Shown piece by piece: positions 16,806 to 25,169 of a stretch of DNA of 41,809 nt. Each line of letters starts with the position of its first letter. The stretch's first letter is position 1. The notes below the pieces were generated by a model. That model did not search any database, had not been told where the DNA came from, and saw only the letters and a list, made by a program, of their open reading frames with translations. A program made the position numbers and the translations under genes. This DNA comes from Roseburia sp. (GTDB lineage Bacteria; Bacillota; Clostridia; Lachnospirales; Lachnospiraceae), in the NCBI GenBank assembly GCA_023662875.1, contig JAMPIG010000024.1:1-41809 (forward strand), written 5' to 3'.

Positions 16806-18488
16806 ATGGAAAAGACCACCGCCGTAAAAAGCGAAATCCTTTCAGATACCAAAAAGTACTTCTTTCAGATCAGATGGGCGATCGTCCTGATTGCCGCCGC
16901 TGTCTTTGCGGCGCACGGTTCCGTTTTGTTTTCTCAGCGGTTTGGGATTGACACGGACGCTGTAATGCTTGGAATGCATTCCTTTCTGGATAACGGGAGA
17001 CAGGGGTTATATTGGCTCGCGGAGCTGATCGGGCTGGATTTAAGCTGGTTTAACCTGTATTATGCCCAGATTCTGACGCTTTTGTTTCTGATTCTGTCCC
17101 CGGTGGCCTTTGGCTGGCTTTATCATCTGGCGCAGGGAAGAGGGGAGAAAAGAGGGGGAGAGCTCCTTGCGCTTCTGGCGCTCGGCGTTTCCTTTGCAGT
17201 GTCCCCCTTCTGGACGGCGCAGATTTATTTTCTGAATCAGAGCGCCCAGGTGCTGCTGGCCTTTGCGCTGACGCCGGTGGCGATCGCCCTGGCGGAGGAG
17301 GCCAGAAGGGATCTTAGGCGGAAGTGGTATCTGCTGCCGGGAGCTTTTTTGCTGATGCAGATAACGTTTTCCAGCTATCAGGTGCTGGTCGTGGCTTATG
17401 TCGTGGGGACTGCGGTTTACTTCCTGCTTTTTTCCCTGCGAGAGCGGCAGACCTTGAGACAGTCCCTGTCCTGGATTCTTTTCCACGGTGTGGTATTTGC
17501 GCTGAATTTGATGCTTTACCTGGGGATCAGCAAGCTGTTCTTTATGGGCGAGGAGAGCTACCTGAAGGATCAGATCCTCTGGACGCAGCTTGGTTTTGCG
17601 GATGGGTTGAAGAATTGTATCAGCGCGGTCTGGCATACGCTTCTGGCGCAGCCGCCTTATTATACAGGATGCTATGGCATTTTCGTATTGTTCTTTCTGG
17701 CGCTGCTGATTCGCAGGATTTGGAAGGAGCCGGAAAGGACGAGGGGCAGTCGCGTCCTCATGCTGCTTTCGGCGCTTTTTGTGGCCGGTTCTCCGTATCT
17801 GTTTATGATTTTATTCGGCGGATTCCTCGTAGACCGGATGCAGCTGATTCAGCCCTTCAGTCAGGGCAGTATGCTGTATCTGACGATTTTGCTTCTCTGC
17901 GAGGAAAAGCCGGACAGGCGGGCCGTCCGGACAGGCGTCCGGTTGGTCGAAGCAGTCCTTGTGATTGCGCTGTGCCGGGACGGTCTGACGAATTTAAATT
18001 ATTGCAGCCGCCTGTATTATACGGACGAATTTGTCTTTCAGTATTCCGTCCGGGTTGCGGCGGATGTGTACCGGGACGTTAAGGCGATGCAGCAATCCGA
18101 GGAGATAGCGGAGAAGTTCCGATATGAGGCACGGGATAATATTGTGATACTGGGCTATCCGGAAATCCCCTATAATACAACCTGTGTGCAGGGCAGTACG
18201 ATCGGCCAGTCGATTTTCGAGTTTGAGGCCATTGTGGGAAATTCCCTTGACAGATACCGAAGCCGTTACTTTATGCAGAATCTGGGTTACCCGCTGTCCC
18301 TTGATTTTACAGAGGGAGAGGCGTTGGCGTTCCGCTATTATTTTGACGAGTATTTTGGGGCGGAGGTTGACGCGATGCCTTCTTACCCGGTTCCGGGCTA
18401 TGTGAAATGTGTTCTGGATGAAGAGACGGGAATGCAGTATCTCGTGGTGAAATTAGGGGAGGACTGGAGAACCTATTACTGGGAGTAA
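16806..18488 (+). CDS. Membrane glucosyltransferase (GtrII/Glucos_trans_II family)
   Basis: A 560-residue membrane protein with about ten hydrophobic segments and a soluble C-terminal part (from about residue 400). The N-terminal loop after the first helix holds the acidic FGIDTDAV, in the place where GtrII-type enzymes have catalytic acidic residues. The Glucos_trans_II family transfers glucose from a lipid-linked donor onto cell-surface polysaccharide outside the membrane (known for phage GtrII; inferred here). It is a single-gene unit with a terminator before it and its own promoter. The start ATG has a weak GAGG-type site. Confidence 0.75.
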   Translation: MEKTTAVKSEILSDTKKYFFQIRWAIVLIAAAVFAAHGSVLFSQRFGIDTDAVMLGMHSFLDNGRQGLYWLAELIGLDLSWFNLYYAQILTLLFLILSPVAFGWLYHLAQGRGEKRGGELLALLALGVSFAVSPFWTAQIYFLNQSAQVLLAFALTPVAIALAEEARRDLRRKWYLLPGAFLLMQITFSSYQVLVVAYVVGTAVYFLLFSLRERQTLRQSLSWILFHGVVFALNLMLYLGISKLFFMGEESYLKDQILWTQLGFADGLKNCISAVWHTLLAQPPYYTGCYGIFVLFFLALLIRRIWKEPERTRGSRVLMLLSALFVAGSPYLFMILFGGFLVDRMQLIQPFSQGSMLYLTILLLCEEKPDRRAVRTGVRLVEAVLVIALCRDGLTNLNYCSRLYYTDEFVFQYSVRVAADVYRDVKAMQQSEEIAEKFRYEARDNIVILGYPEIPYNTTCVQGSTIGQSIFEFEAIVGNSLDRYRSRYFMQNLGYPLSLDFTEGEALAFRYYFDEYFGAEVDAMPSYPVPGYVKCVLDEETGMQYLVVKLGEDWRTYYWE

Positions 18489-18694
18489 TGGGAACGGGAT
18501 AGGATTCCAATGTAGAAGAAAAATTTGCGAGATTTTCGGTACGGCAGGAAAACGTGATACAAGTTGGATACAACGGCAAGGCATACTAGTGCGAGAAGTA
18601 AGTCTCGCACGGAAGAAGTTCCAGCTGGCTCTGGTGATCAGCTGTTTCATGGGAGCTTCCGAGACTTGGACAAAATCAATCGGAGAGAGATGCT
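18489..18694 (+). other. Intergenic double-hairpin element upstream of the two-component genes
   Basis: A 206-base gap. GTGCGAGA (18589-18596) and TCTCGCAC (18603-18610) form a perfect 8-bp hairpin with a 6-base loop. A second, imperfect fold follows at once, opening GGAAGAA (18611) and closing CTTCC (18656-18660). The direct repeat GATACAA occurs twice near 18556-18571. The same layout (hairpin ending in CAC, then GGAAGAA...CTTCC) occurs at 23722-23830. I see no ORF here. Confidence 0.45.
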
Positions 18695-19351
18695 ATGCTG
18701 AGAATTTTGATCGCGGAAGATGAAGAACCTATCGCCAATCTGATAAAAATGAATCTGCGCAGGGCGGGCTATGACTGTGTCTGGGCACCGGACGGAGAAA
18801 AGGCGGCGGATCGGATGGATCAGGAGCATTTCGATCTGGTGCTGCTGGATATCATGCTTCCGGGAATCGACGGCTATGAGCTCATGGAATACGCCAAAAG
18901 TCTGGAGATCCCGGTGATTTTCCTGACCGCCCTGGGCAGCACGGAGAATAAAGTGAAGGGGTTGAAGATGGGAGCGGACGACTATCTTCCCAAGCCCTTT
19001 GAGATAGTGGAGCTGTTGGCCCGGGTGGAGGCGGTTCTTCGGAGGTATCATAAGACGGAGACGGTGCTGGAGGTGTTCGACGTGGTGATCGATACGGCGT
19101 CGAGAACCGTCTGCAGGAACGGAGAGGAAATTGCCCTTACCATGAAGGAGTTCGATCTTTTGCTTCTGCTGGCGCGCAACCGGAATATCGCTCTGTACCG
19201 GGAGACCATCTACGAGACGGTCTGGGGCGGAGAATACATGGGGCAGAGCAGGACGGTGGATCTGCATATCCAGAGATTGAAGAAAAAGCTGGGCTGGGAT
19301 CGGGAGATATCGGCGGTTTATAAGGTGGGATATCGTTTGGAAGACGGTTGA
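18695..19351 (+). CDS. Response regulator, OmpR/PhoB family
   Basis: A 218-residue two-domain regulator. The receiver domain has the acidic pocket E8/D9, phospho-acceptor D52 in LVLLDIMLPG, T78 and K100 in DYLPKPF. A winged-helix DNA-binding domain (about 125-218) follows, with the recognition-helix region SRTVDLHIQRLKKKLG. ATG 18695 follows GGAGAG (18682-18687). It is paired with the sensor kinase 102 bases downstream. Targets are unknown; the unknown membrane protein and symporter further along may belong to its regulon. Confidence 0.95.
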   Translation: MLRILIAEDEEPIANLIKMNLRRAGYDCVWAPDGEKAADRMDQEHFDLVLLDIMLPGIDGYELMEYAKSLEIPVIFLTALGSTENKVKGLKMGADDYLPKPFEIVELLARVEAVLRRYHKTETVLEVFDVVIDTASRTVCRNGEEIALTMKEFDLLLLLARNRNIALYRETIYETVWGGEYMGQSRTVDLHIQRLKKKLGWDREISAVYKVGYRLEDG

Positions 19352-19453
19352 GGTACAAAAATAAGTCTCTGCCGTTGAAAACAATACCGATGCGTATTGG
19401 GCTGCATGTTCGGAAATGTGCAAGGTTGATGCAGGGGTGAAAAGAAGGACAGA

Positions 19454-20962
19454 ATGAAATTCGCGGATAAGCTTTTTCTGGCGACCACGGCGCTTTTGAC
19501 GGTGATTTTTACGGTTTTTGGCGTATGGATGCTTTCCTCTAATTTTTCCAGTCTTCTCGGGCGTGAGATCGAGAGGGGAAACAGCGAGAGCAGACTGTTC
19601 CGGTTTCTGTTTGAGACGGGGTATCGCTCCATGGAGGAGTACGGGGCGGACTATGCGGTCAGAAGAACCATGGATAGTATTGCGGACAGCGTGGAGCGGG
19701 ACGGCAGCCATTGTTTTGTGCTGTATAAAAATGTCTGGATGTACGGCATGGAGTATATGGAGGAGAGAGGCCTTTTAGAGGCGGCGGACGGTTTGACGCA
19801 GGCGGTGGGAGGGCAGAACTCTTACGGATATGTGATTCGGAAGACCGCCGAAGGATTTTTCCTGCTGACGGTCTCGCGGGCCGAGGGCTCCGACAATTAT
19901 CTGGGCCTGTGCAGGGAGTTGACGGACATTTACGGGATCCGGCAGGATCTGCTGGCGCAGTACCGTATCGCGCTGCTTTTTCTGCTGCTTTTGGGGGGCG
20001 CGGGTATTTATCTGCTTTCCCGGTATATCACTAGGCCGATCATCCGCCTGGGACGCACCGCAAAGAGGATTGCGGACGGTGACTTTGAACTGCGCAGCCG
20101 CAACCGCAGCCCGGATGAGATCGGACGTCTGGCAAGAGACTTTGACCGGATGGCGGACAGGCTTGTGGAGCAGATGGAGGCGAAGGCGCTGGAAGCAAAG
20201 CAGAAGGAAGACTTTACCGCCGCCTTCGCCCACGAGCTGAAGACGCCCCTGACTTCTATCATCGGCTATGCCGACATGATGAACACCATGAAGATGAGCG
20301 AGGCGGAAAGGTCGGAGGCCATCTATTATATCTACAGTCAGGGGAAGCGTCTGGAGAGTCTTTCCCACAAGCTTTTGGAGCTGGTGAGCATGGATAAGAG
20401 CCCGCTGACGGTCAGACCCGTCCCGGCGAAAAAACTGGAGGAGAATCTGCGCAGTACCATGCGCCCGATCTGGGAGATCAGGGAAATCCGGGGCAAGGTG
20501 GAGATGGATAAGGGCGTCATCTGCGGCGACGAGGAGCTTTTGCTCTCTCTGTTTTATAATCTGCTGGATAATGCGGTAAAGGCGACGGACAAGGGGGAGA
20601 AGAGCTTTGTCTTCCTGAAGGGCTCCGTCCGCCCGGACGGGAATTACGAGGTCAAGGTGGTGGATAACGGCAGGGGAATCCCGGAGGAGGAGATCAGCCG
20701 GATCACGGAGGCTTTCTATATGGTGGATAAGTCCCGTTCCCGCAGGGAAGGGGGCGCGGGGATCGGTATGGCTTTGTGCCATAAGATCATCAAGCTTCAC
20801 GGCGGCAGCCTGATGATCGACAGCAGGCTGGGGGAAGGGACCGTGATGAAGGTGATTTTTCCGGCAATGAAAAAGCAAGGGGCGACGGAATCGGGGAGAA
20901 GGAAAAAGGGCGGGAAGAGACAGGATGAGGCAAGAGAAAAAGGGCGGGAAGAGCCGGAATGA
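19454..20962 (+). CDS. Sensor histidine kinase with HAMP domain
   Basis: A 502-residue EnvZ-type kinase: first membrane helix about 8-27, extracytoplasmic sensor 30-168, second helix 170-190, HAMP 191-243, phospho-acceptor H260 in FAHELKTPLTS, then HATPase motifs NLLDNAVKA (N box), VVDNGRGIPEE (G1) and GGAGIGMALCHK (G2). It is partner of the preceding regulator. The extreme C-terminus, after the ATPase domain (from GATESGRRKKGGK on), is encoded by the start of a 34-bp tandem repeat and is low-complexity and highly charged. Its exact length therefore depends on repeat number. Confidence 0.95.
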   Translation: MKFADKLFLATTALLTVIFTVFGVWMLSSNFSSLLGREIERGNSESRLFRFLFETGYRSMEEYGADYAVRRTMDSIADSVERDGSHCFVLYKNVWMYGMEYMEERGLLEAADGLTQAVGGQNSYGYVIRKTAEGFFLLTVSRAEGSDNYLGLCRELTDIYGIRQDLLAQYRIALLFLLLLGGAGIYLLSRYITRPIIRLGRTAKRIADGDFELRSRNRSPDEIGRLARDFDRMADRLVEQMEAKALEAKQKEDFTAAFAHELKTPLTSIIGYADMMNTMKMSEAERSEAIYYIYSQGKRLESLSHKLLELVSMDKSPLTVRPVPAKKLEENLRSTMRPIWEIREIRGKVEMDKGVICGDEELLLSLFYNLLDNAVKATDKGEKSFVFLKGSVRPDGNYEVKVVDNGRGIPEEEISRITEAFYMVDKSRSRREGGAGIGMALCHKIIKLHGGSLMIDSRLGEGTVMKVIFPAMKKQGATESGRRKKGGKRQDEAREKGREEPE

Positions 20963-21080
20963 AGCAAGAGGGAAAGGTCGGGAAGAGCCGGGATGAAGCA
21001 AGAGGAAAAAGGCGGGAAGAGCCGGGATGAAGCAAGAGGAAAAGACGGGAAGAGACAGAATGAAGCAAGAGGGAAAAAAG
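20911..21080 (+). repeat. 34-bp tandem repeat across the kinase stop and the next start
   Basis: Five imperfect units start with CGGGAAGAG at 20911, 20945, 20979, 21013 and 21046 (periods 34, 34, 34, 33). Each holds an ATG in the form ATGAAGCAAGAGG or close to it, at 20925, 20959, 20993, 21027 and 21060. The array encodes the end of the kinase and the first residues of the next protein. Confidence 0.85.
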
Positions 21081-22184
21081 CGGAAGCCCGATAGGCTTAA
21101 AATACTGCCGGTTTATGCCCTGGGATTTCTCGTGTCGGTTCTGTTGATCGGGAGCGCCTTTCTGGCTCCGCAGGCGGTTTTCGGCGTCCAGGACAATATC
21201 CGCTGCGGGAAGGTGGAGATGGGAGAGCTGGAGAGCATGGATATCGCTTCCTTCAACACCGGGTATGAGACCGACCTGTACAGGCGTCTCGAACGGTTTG
21301 CGGAGGGATTGAGCAAGGGTCGGCAGTATTATGTGGCGGATCAGGAAATGAGGCCGGACGCGGATTTCGTGAACTTTTGGACCTCCGAACAGGGAGCGTA
21401 CCAGGAGCAGATGCTGATGTGGTTTGAGGAAGGAACCATTCCCTTCGAGGTAACGGAGTATGATCTGCAAAGGTGGAAGCAGTATGTGATCTACGGCGAC
21501 GATTTTTCCGCGGGGGTCAACTTTATCCTGTGGTATGTCGAGCTGGCCAATCCGGGCACGCCGACGCTGAAGCTCCTGCTGGACGGCGAGACGGGGGAAA
21601 TTTACGGGCTCAGCATCGTGCAGACGGAGGAGACCTTAGGGGAGGACGAGTATGTCAGCAGATTCTACGCCACACCCTGGATTGAACTCGCTGAAATGCA
21701 GGGGAGAAACTCCATGGAGTACCTGTGGTATATGATGGCCTACGAGTATGGCGGTGTGATCGACGAAGCTCTTTTTAAAATAATGGAAGGGTACGGTTTC
21801 TTTTTCGAGGACATGGATCTGGATATCCTCCGCGTGGAGCTTGAAATATTGGTACAGGAACAAATCGAGTCGGGATGGAATGTGTCTGTCGATGGAGAGG
21901 CGGAAAGCAATTTGTGGAACGATGAGGAGGCGCTGCGCCTTCTGAATGATATCAAGTGGGAGTGCAGCGAGGACAAAACCACGGCGTTTTTTTCTTTTCC
22001 TTACGGGAAGGAAGGGGAGGACGGGCGGTATGAGCTGGTATTCTGCTGGCGGATGAGTCAGATCATGTATATCGTGAGCAAACGGGGTTCCGGCGAATGT
22101 CCGGTGGAGTTTGTCCTGGGCTTTCCCGAGATTTACGGGCTGATCCCCGAATTTGCGGACTCTGTGTATCTGCCGGAGGGATAG
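21027..22184 (+). CDS. Membrane-anchored extracytoplasmic protein of unknown function
   Basis: I do not recognise this family. The 385-residue product has a very basic N-terminus (about 25 residues), one hydrophobic segment LPVYALGFLVSVLLIGSAFLA (about 29-50) and a soluble, acidic, tryptophan- and tyrosine-rich remainder, so it is probably anchored in the membrane facing outwards. Two in-frame starts, ATG 21027 and ATG 21060, lie in successive units of the 34-bp repeat; the second gives 374 residues. Neither has a strong ribosome binding site. Its position directly behind the sensor kinase suggests an accessory or output protein of that system (inference). Confidence 0.7.
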   Translation: MKQEEKTGRDRMKQEGKKRKPDRLKILPVYALGFLVSVLLIGSAFLAPQAVFGVQDNIRCGKVEMGELESMDIASFNTGYETDLYRRLERFAEGLSKGRQYYVADQEMRPDADFVNFWTSEQGAYQEQMLMWFEEGTIPFEVTEYDLQRWKQYVIYGDDFSAGVNFILWYVELANPGTPTLKLLLDGETGEIYGLSIVQTEETLGEDEYVSRFYATPWIELAEMQGRNSMEYLWYMMAYEYGGVIDEALFKIMEGYGFFFEDMDLDILRVELEILVQEQIESGWNVSVDGEAESNLWNDEEALRLLNDIKWECSEDKTTAFFSFPYGKEGEDGRYELVFCWRMSQIMYIVSKRGSGECPVEFVLGFPEIYGLIPEFADSVYLPEG

Positions 22185-22282
22185 GCGGGGAAGTGTGCAA
22201 AGATTCCCTGCCTGCGAATTTTGGAATAGTTTTTCCCCCGGATCGATATATTGTACAAAGCAGTCCGGGAGGATTTGCGACT

Positions 22283-23671
22283 GTGGGAGAGTGGATCCGG
22301 AAAGCGGATAATCTGATCTGGGGGCCGTGGCTTCTGGTTCTTTTGCTGGGGACGGGGCTCTATCTGAATCTGAGGCTGGGATTTCTTCCCCTGCGCCGAC
22401 TGAAGGCGGCTCTGGGGCTCGCGCTCGGCGGCGGGGCGCGGAATCGGAAGAAGGAAAAAGACGGGGAGAAAAAGGGGAGGGTTTCTTCCTTTTCCGCCCT
22501 GATGACGGAGCTGGCCGTGACCATCGGCACGGGAAACATCGTAGGAGTGTCTACGGCCATGGTGCTGGGCGGGCCCGGCGCGCTGTTCTGGATGGTGGTC
22601 ACCAGCTTTGTGGGGATGGCGACCAAGCTGGCGGAGAGCACGCTGTCGGTAAAATACCGGGGCAGGAACGAAAAAGGGCAGGCGGCGGGAGGTCCCATGT
22701 ATGTCATGGAGAAGGCGTTCCCTCATCGGAAGGCGGGCCATGTCCTGGCGGTCTGCTTTGCTTTTTTTGCGGTCTGCGCCTCCTTTGGCATGGGAAACAT
22801 GACCCAGGCAAATTCCATCGCGGACGCTTTGCGGGTGACCTTCGGCGTCCCGAAGGCCCAAAGCGGCCTGATCTTTACGGTGCTGACGATTCTGGTGGTA
22901 TTGGGCGGGATTAAAAGCATCGGAAAGGTGACGCAGTTCATGGTGCCGGCCATGGGAATCGCCTATCTGCTGGGAACCTTTGCCGTGATTCTAATCAACT
23001 GGAGAAACCTTCCCCTGGCGGTCGGCGGAATCCTGACGGCGGCTTTTTCTCCAAAAGCCGTGGCGGGAGGTCTGTTCGGACAGGTGACGGTATCCGCCTT
23101 CGGCTCCCTGCGCTGGGGCGTTTCCCGGGGGATTTTTTCCAACGAGGCGGGGCTTGGGGCCGCGGGAATTTCCGCGGCGGCCGCGGATACCGAGGACTAT
23201 ATAAAACAGGGCTATATCAGCATGACGGGAGTGTTTCTGGATACGGCGGTGATCTGTACCGCTACGGGACTTGCGCTGGCGTCCTCCGGTGTTCTGGGAG
23301 CCGTAGACGGAGCGGGGAACCCGCTGACGGGAACCGCTCTTGCTTTGGCGGCCTTCCGCGCCGCGCTGGGAAGCTTCGGCGAACGGTTTATCGGCGTCTG
23401 CATCGTTCTCTTTGCCTTTGCGACCATCATCGGCTGGGCTTATCAGGGGGAGAGGGCCTTTGAGTTTCTGATGCGCGGCAGGGTAAAATATAACCTGTTG
23501 TACCGCTTTGTCTATGGCTTTGTGACCTTCGCGGGCTGTATCTGTCCGCTGCAGATTGTCTGGGATCTGTCCGATCTTTGCAACGGCCTGATGGCGGCAC
23601 CGAACCTGATCTGCGTGCTGGCGCTGTCGGGGCAGATCTGTAAGGAGATCAGAGAGTATGACGCATTTTGA
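22283..23671 (+). CDS. Alanine/glycine:sodium symporter (AGCS family)
   Basis: A 462-residue transporter with about ten or eleven membrane helices. Family hallmarks are IGTGNIVGVSTAMVLGGPGA, GGPMYVMEKAF and GIFSNEAGLGAAGISAAA. AGCS proteins import alanine or glycine with sodium. I chose GTG 22283, ten bases after GGGAGG (22267-22272), because translation then gives VGEWIRKADNLIWGPWLLVL, the usual short lead before the first helix. The frame stays open upstream, and GTG 22193 is a less likely alternative. The gene follows the unknown membrane protein by about 100 bases. Confidence 0.9.
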   Translation: MGEWIRKADNLIWGPWLLVLLLGTGLYLNLRLGFLPLRRLKAALGLALGGGARNRKKEKDGEKKGRVSSFSALMTELAVTIGTGNIVGVSTAMVLGGPGALFWMVVTSFVGMATKLAESTLSVKYRGRNEKGQAAGGPMYVMEKAFPHRKAGHVLAVCFAFFAVCASFGMGNMTQANSIADALRVTFGVPKAQSGLIFTVLTILVVLGGIKSIGKVTQFMVPAMGIAYLLGTFAVILINWRNLPLAVGGILTAAFSPKAVAGGLFGQVTVSAFGSLRWGVSRGIFSNEAGLGAAGISAAAADTEDYIKQGYISMTGVFLDTAVICTATGLALASSGVLGAVDGAGNPLTGTALALAAFRAALGSFGERFIGVCIVLFAFATIIGWAYQGERAFEFLMRGRVKYNLLYRFVYGFVTFAGCICPLQIVWDLSDLCNGLMAAPNLICVLALSGQICKEIREYDAF

Positions 23672-23688
23672 GCCGCGGGCTCCATTCG

Positions 23689-23717
23689 TTGACTTTTACG
23701 GCGATACATGGTAAGGT
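23689..23717 (+). promoter_or_regulatory. Candidate promoter ahead of the structured leader
   Basis: TTGACT (23689-23694), a 17-base spacer and TAAGGT (23712-23717). The -35 is good and the -10 weak. Transcription from here would include the hairpins at 23722-23865 as a leader of about 215 bases before the Dabb gene. Confidence 0.4.
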
Positions 23718-23721
23718 AAAA

Positions 23722-23865
23722 GTGTGCAAAGATTTTCTAAGCGGTCAAAGTACGCCCGCTAAGAAAATCTAAGTTGCACACGGAAGAATGCCCAAGAGAG
23801 GGCGTTGCCCACCTCTTTGGGCATTCTTCCCGGAAACGATAGATTCCGTGGAACCGAATGGTTCC
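23722..23865 (+). other. Strongly folded intergenic element (two long hairpins plus a short one)
   Basis: Hairpin 1 (23722-23781): GTGTGCAA and AGATTTTCT and AGCGG pair with their complements on the far side, broken by a 3-base bulge and one mismatch, 22 pairs in all. Hairpin 2 (23782-23830): GGAAGAATGCCCAA pairs perfectly with TTGGGCATTCTTCC and is extended by AGAGG/CCTCT after a one-base bulge. Hairpin 3: GGAACC-GAAT-GGTTCC (23850-23865). There is no T tract, so these are not ordinary terminators. No ORF is seen in the 267-base gap. Confidence 0.65.
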
Positions 23866-23938
23866 GTGAGATTGGTTTATGTCCGCCGGAGCGGGCAAGG
23901 GGTATAGCTATAAAAAATTCAGGAAAGGGAGAAGCGCT

Positions 23939-24229
23939 ATGATCAGACATATCTGCATGTTTACCTTAAAGGAAGAGAACCGGGAGGCGAATCTTGCCGA
24001 GTTCAAAAAGCGGGCGGAGGAATTGCGGAAGCTGGAAATGATTCGGGCCTCTGAGGTAGTGGAAAACGCGGAAGGAACGCCGGATACGAATTACGACGTG
24101 GCCCTGATTTTTGATTTTGATACGGTAGAAGAGCTGGAGGAATACCAAAAGTCCCCGCAGCATTTGCAGTTCGGAGAATTTGTGTTTTTGGTGCGGGAGA
24201 AAAGAGCCTGCATCGACTATGAATTTTAA
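23939..24229 (+). CDS. Dabb-family (stress-responsive alpha/beta barrel) protein
   Basis: A 96-residue protein beginning MIRHICMFTLKEE, a typical Dabb opening, followed by a long helix and the strand YDVALIFDFDTVEELEEYQ. Dabb proteins are small dimeric ferredoxin-like barrels of mostly unknown role. The ATG follows AAGGGAG. An in-frame extension from 23879 lacks a ribosome binding site and was rejected. The next gene starts inside the end of this one, so they are co-transcribed. Confidence 0.85.
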   Translation: MIRHICMFTLKEENREANLAEFKKRAEELRKLEMIRASEVVENAEGTPDTNYDVALIFDFDTVEELEEYQKSPQHLQFGEFVFLVREKRACIDYEF

Positions 24230-24533
24230 GAGAATGACTGCCTGCGGCGAATGCTGCGATGCCTGCCCGAAGAAAGAAAGGGGAATTTGCAAAGGCTGCC
24301 TGGAGGCGGACGGTTATGTCCCGGAATGGGCGGAATCCGGCAGATGTAAAATACACGAATGTACAAGGCGGCATGACGCTGCCTTTTGCGGTATTTGCGG
24401 CGAGTTTCCCTGCGAGCGGCTGACCTCCGTCATACACTGGAATCCCAATATTGTGGAACATATGAAACAGCTTGCGGAGGAGTACACGGCAACGGTTTCC
24501 CGGGCGGCAGGAATGTCAGCAAATGATCGTTAA
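24219..24533 (+). CDS. DUF3795 protein (cysteine-rich, intact)
   Basis: A 104-residue protein with the paired-cysteine pattern of DUF3795: CGECCDACP, GICKGC, CKIHEC and FCGICGEFPC. The cysteines suggest metal or Fe-S binding (inference); no function is established for the family. ATG 24219 overlaps the Dabb stop by 11 bases. A second, broken DUF3795 gene lies at 25170-25547. Confidence 0.8.
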   Translation: MNFKRMTACGECCDACPKKERGICKGCLEADGYVPEWAESGRCKIHECTRRHDAAFCGICGEFPCERLTSVIHWNPNIVEHMKQLAEEYTATVSRAAGMSANDR

Positions 24534-24549
24534 GGTGTTACCGCTGAAA

Positions 24550-24577
24550 TTGAGTTTTATCGAAAGCGCGTTAAGAT
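24550..24577 (+). promoter_or_regulatory. Candidate promoter of the acetyltransferase gene
   Basis: TTGAGT (24550-24555), a 16-base spacer and TAAGAT (24572-24577), 67 bases ahead of the start codon and just after the DUF3795 stop. Consensus match is moderate. Confidence 0.35.
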
Positions 24578-24644
24578 AGATGAGATGAAGCAGTGTCCGG
24601 CGCGAAAGCGACGGACGGAACGGATAAGGGAGGCGAGGCGGAGG

Positions 24645-25085
24645 ATGGAGACAATCAGACCGGCGGGGAAGGAAGATGCGGAAATCGCTGCCAGCCTGGC
24701 AGTGCAGATGTGGAAGGAGCATTCCGTACAGGAGCTGGCGGATGAATTTGCGGAGCTGCTGGGAAAAGAAGACGCTGTGATTTTCCTTTTGCAGGAGCAG
24801 GACAAGCCCGTCGGATTTGCGCAGTGCCAGCTGCGGCATGACTATGTGGAGGGAACGGATTCCTCGCCTGTGGGATACCTGGAGGGGATCTTTGTCCTGG
24901 AGGAGGCGCGGCGCAAAGGCTTTGCCCGGAAGCTGCTGGCGGCATGTGAAAACTGGGCAAGGGAAAAGGGATGCACGGAGTTTGCCAGCGACTGCGAGCT
25001 TATCAATGAGGACAGCCGGAAATTCCATATGGCTGTGGCCTTTGAGGAGGCGAATCGGATTATCTGTTTTACGAAAAAATTATAA
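24645..25085 (+). CDS. GNAT acetyltransferase resembling aminoglycoside 6'-N-acetyltransferase, AAC(6')
   Basis: A 146-residue GNAT protein. The acetyl-CoA motif is YLEGIFV...RRKGFARKLL, followed by GCTEFASDCEL, NEDSRKFHM and EEANRIICF. This order (YLEGIFV, EFASD, N..S..H, E...I.CF) is characteristic of the AAC(6')-Ih/Iy/Iz branch of aminoglycoside acetyltransferases. Whether it acts on aminoglycosides or another amine cannot be told from sequence. ATG 24645 lies 11 bases after GGGAGG (24628-24633). It is a single gene between two DUF3795 genes. Confidence 0.8.
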   Translation: METIRPAGKEDAEIAASLAVQMWKEHSVQELADEFAELLGKEDAVIFLLQEQDKPVGFAQCQLRHDYVEGTDSSPVGYLEGIFVLEEARRKGFARKLLAACENWAREKGCTEFASDCELINEDSRKFHMAVAFEEANRIICFTKKL

Positions 25086-25169
25086 GTACTCGTTAAAAAC
25101 AGGTCATATTTTCTCATCAAATTGGGAGTTGCAGGAATGAATGGGCATTAATTCATCCAGAGAAAAATT

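Noticed and set aside
20911-21080. Could the regular 34-bp repeats be a CRISPR array?
   Set aside because: Units are head-to-tail without unique spacers, are partly coding, and no cas gene is in view.
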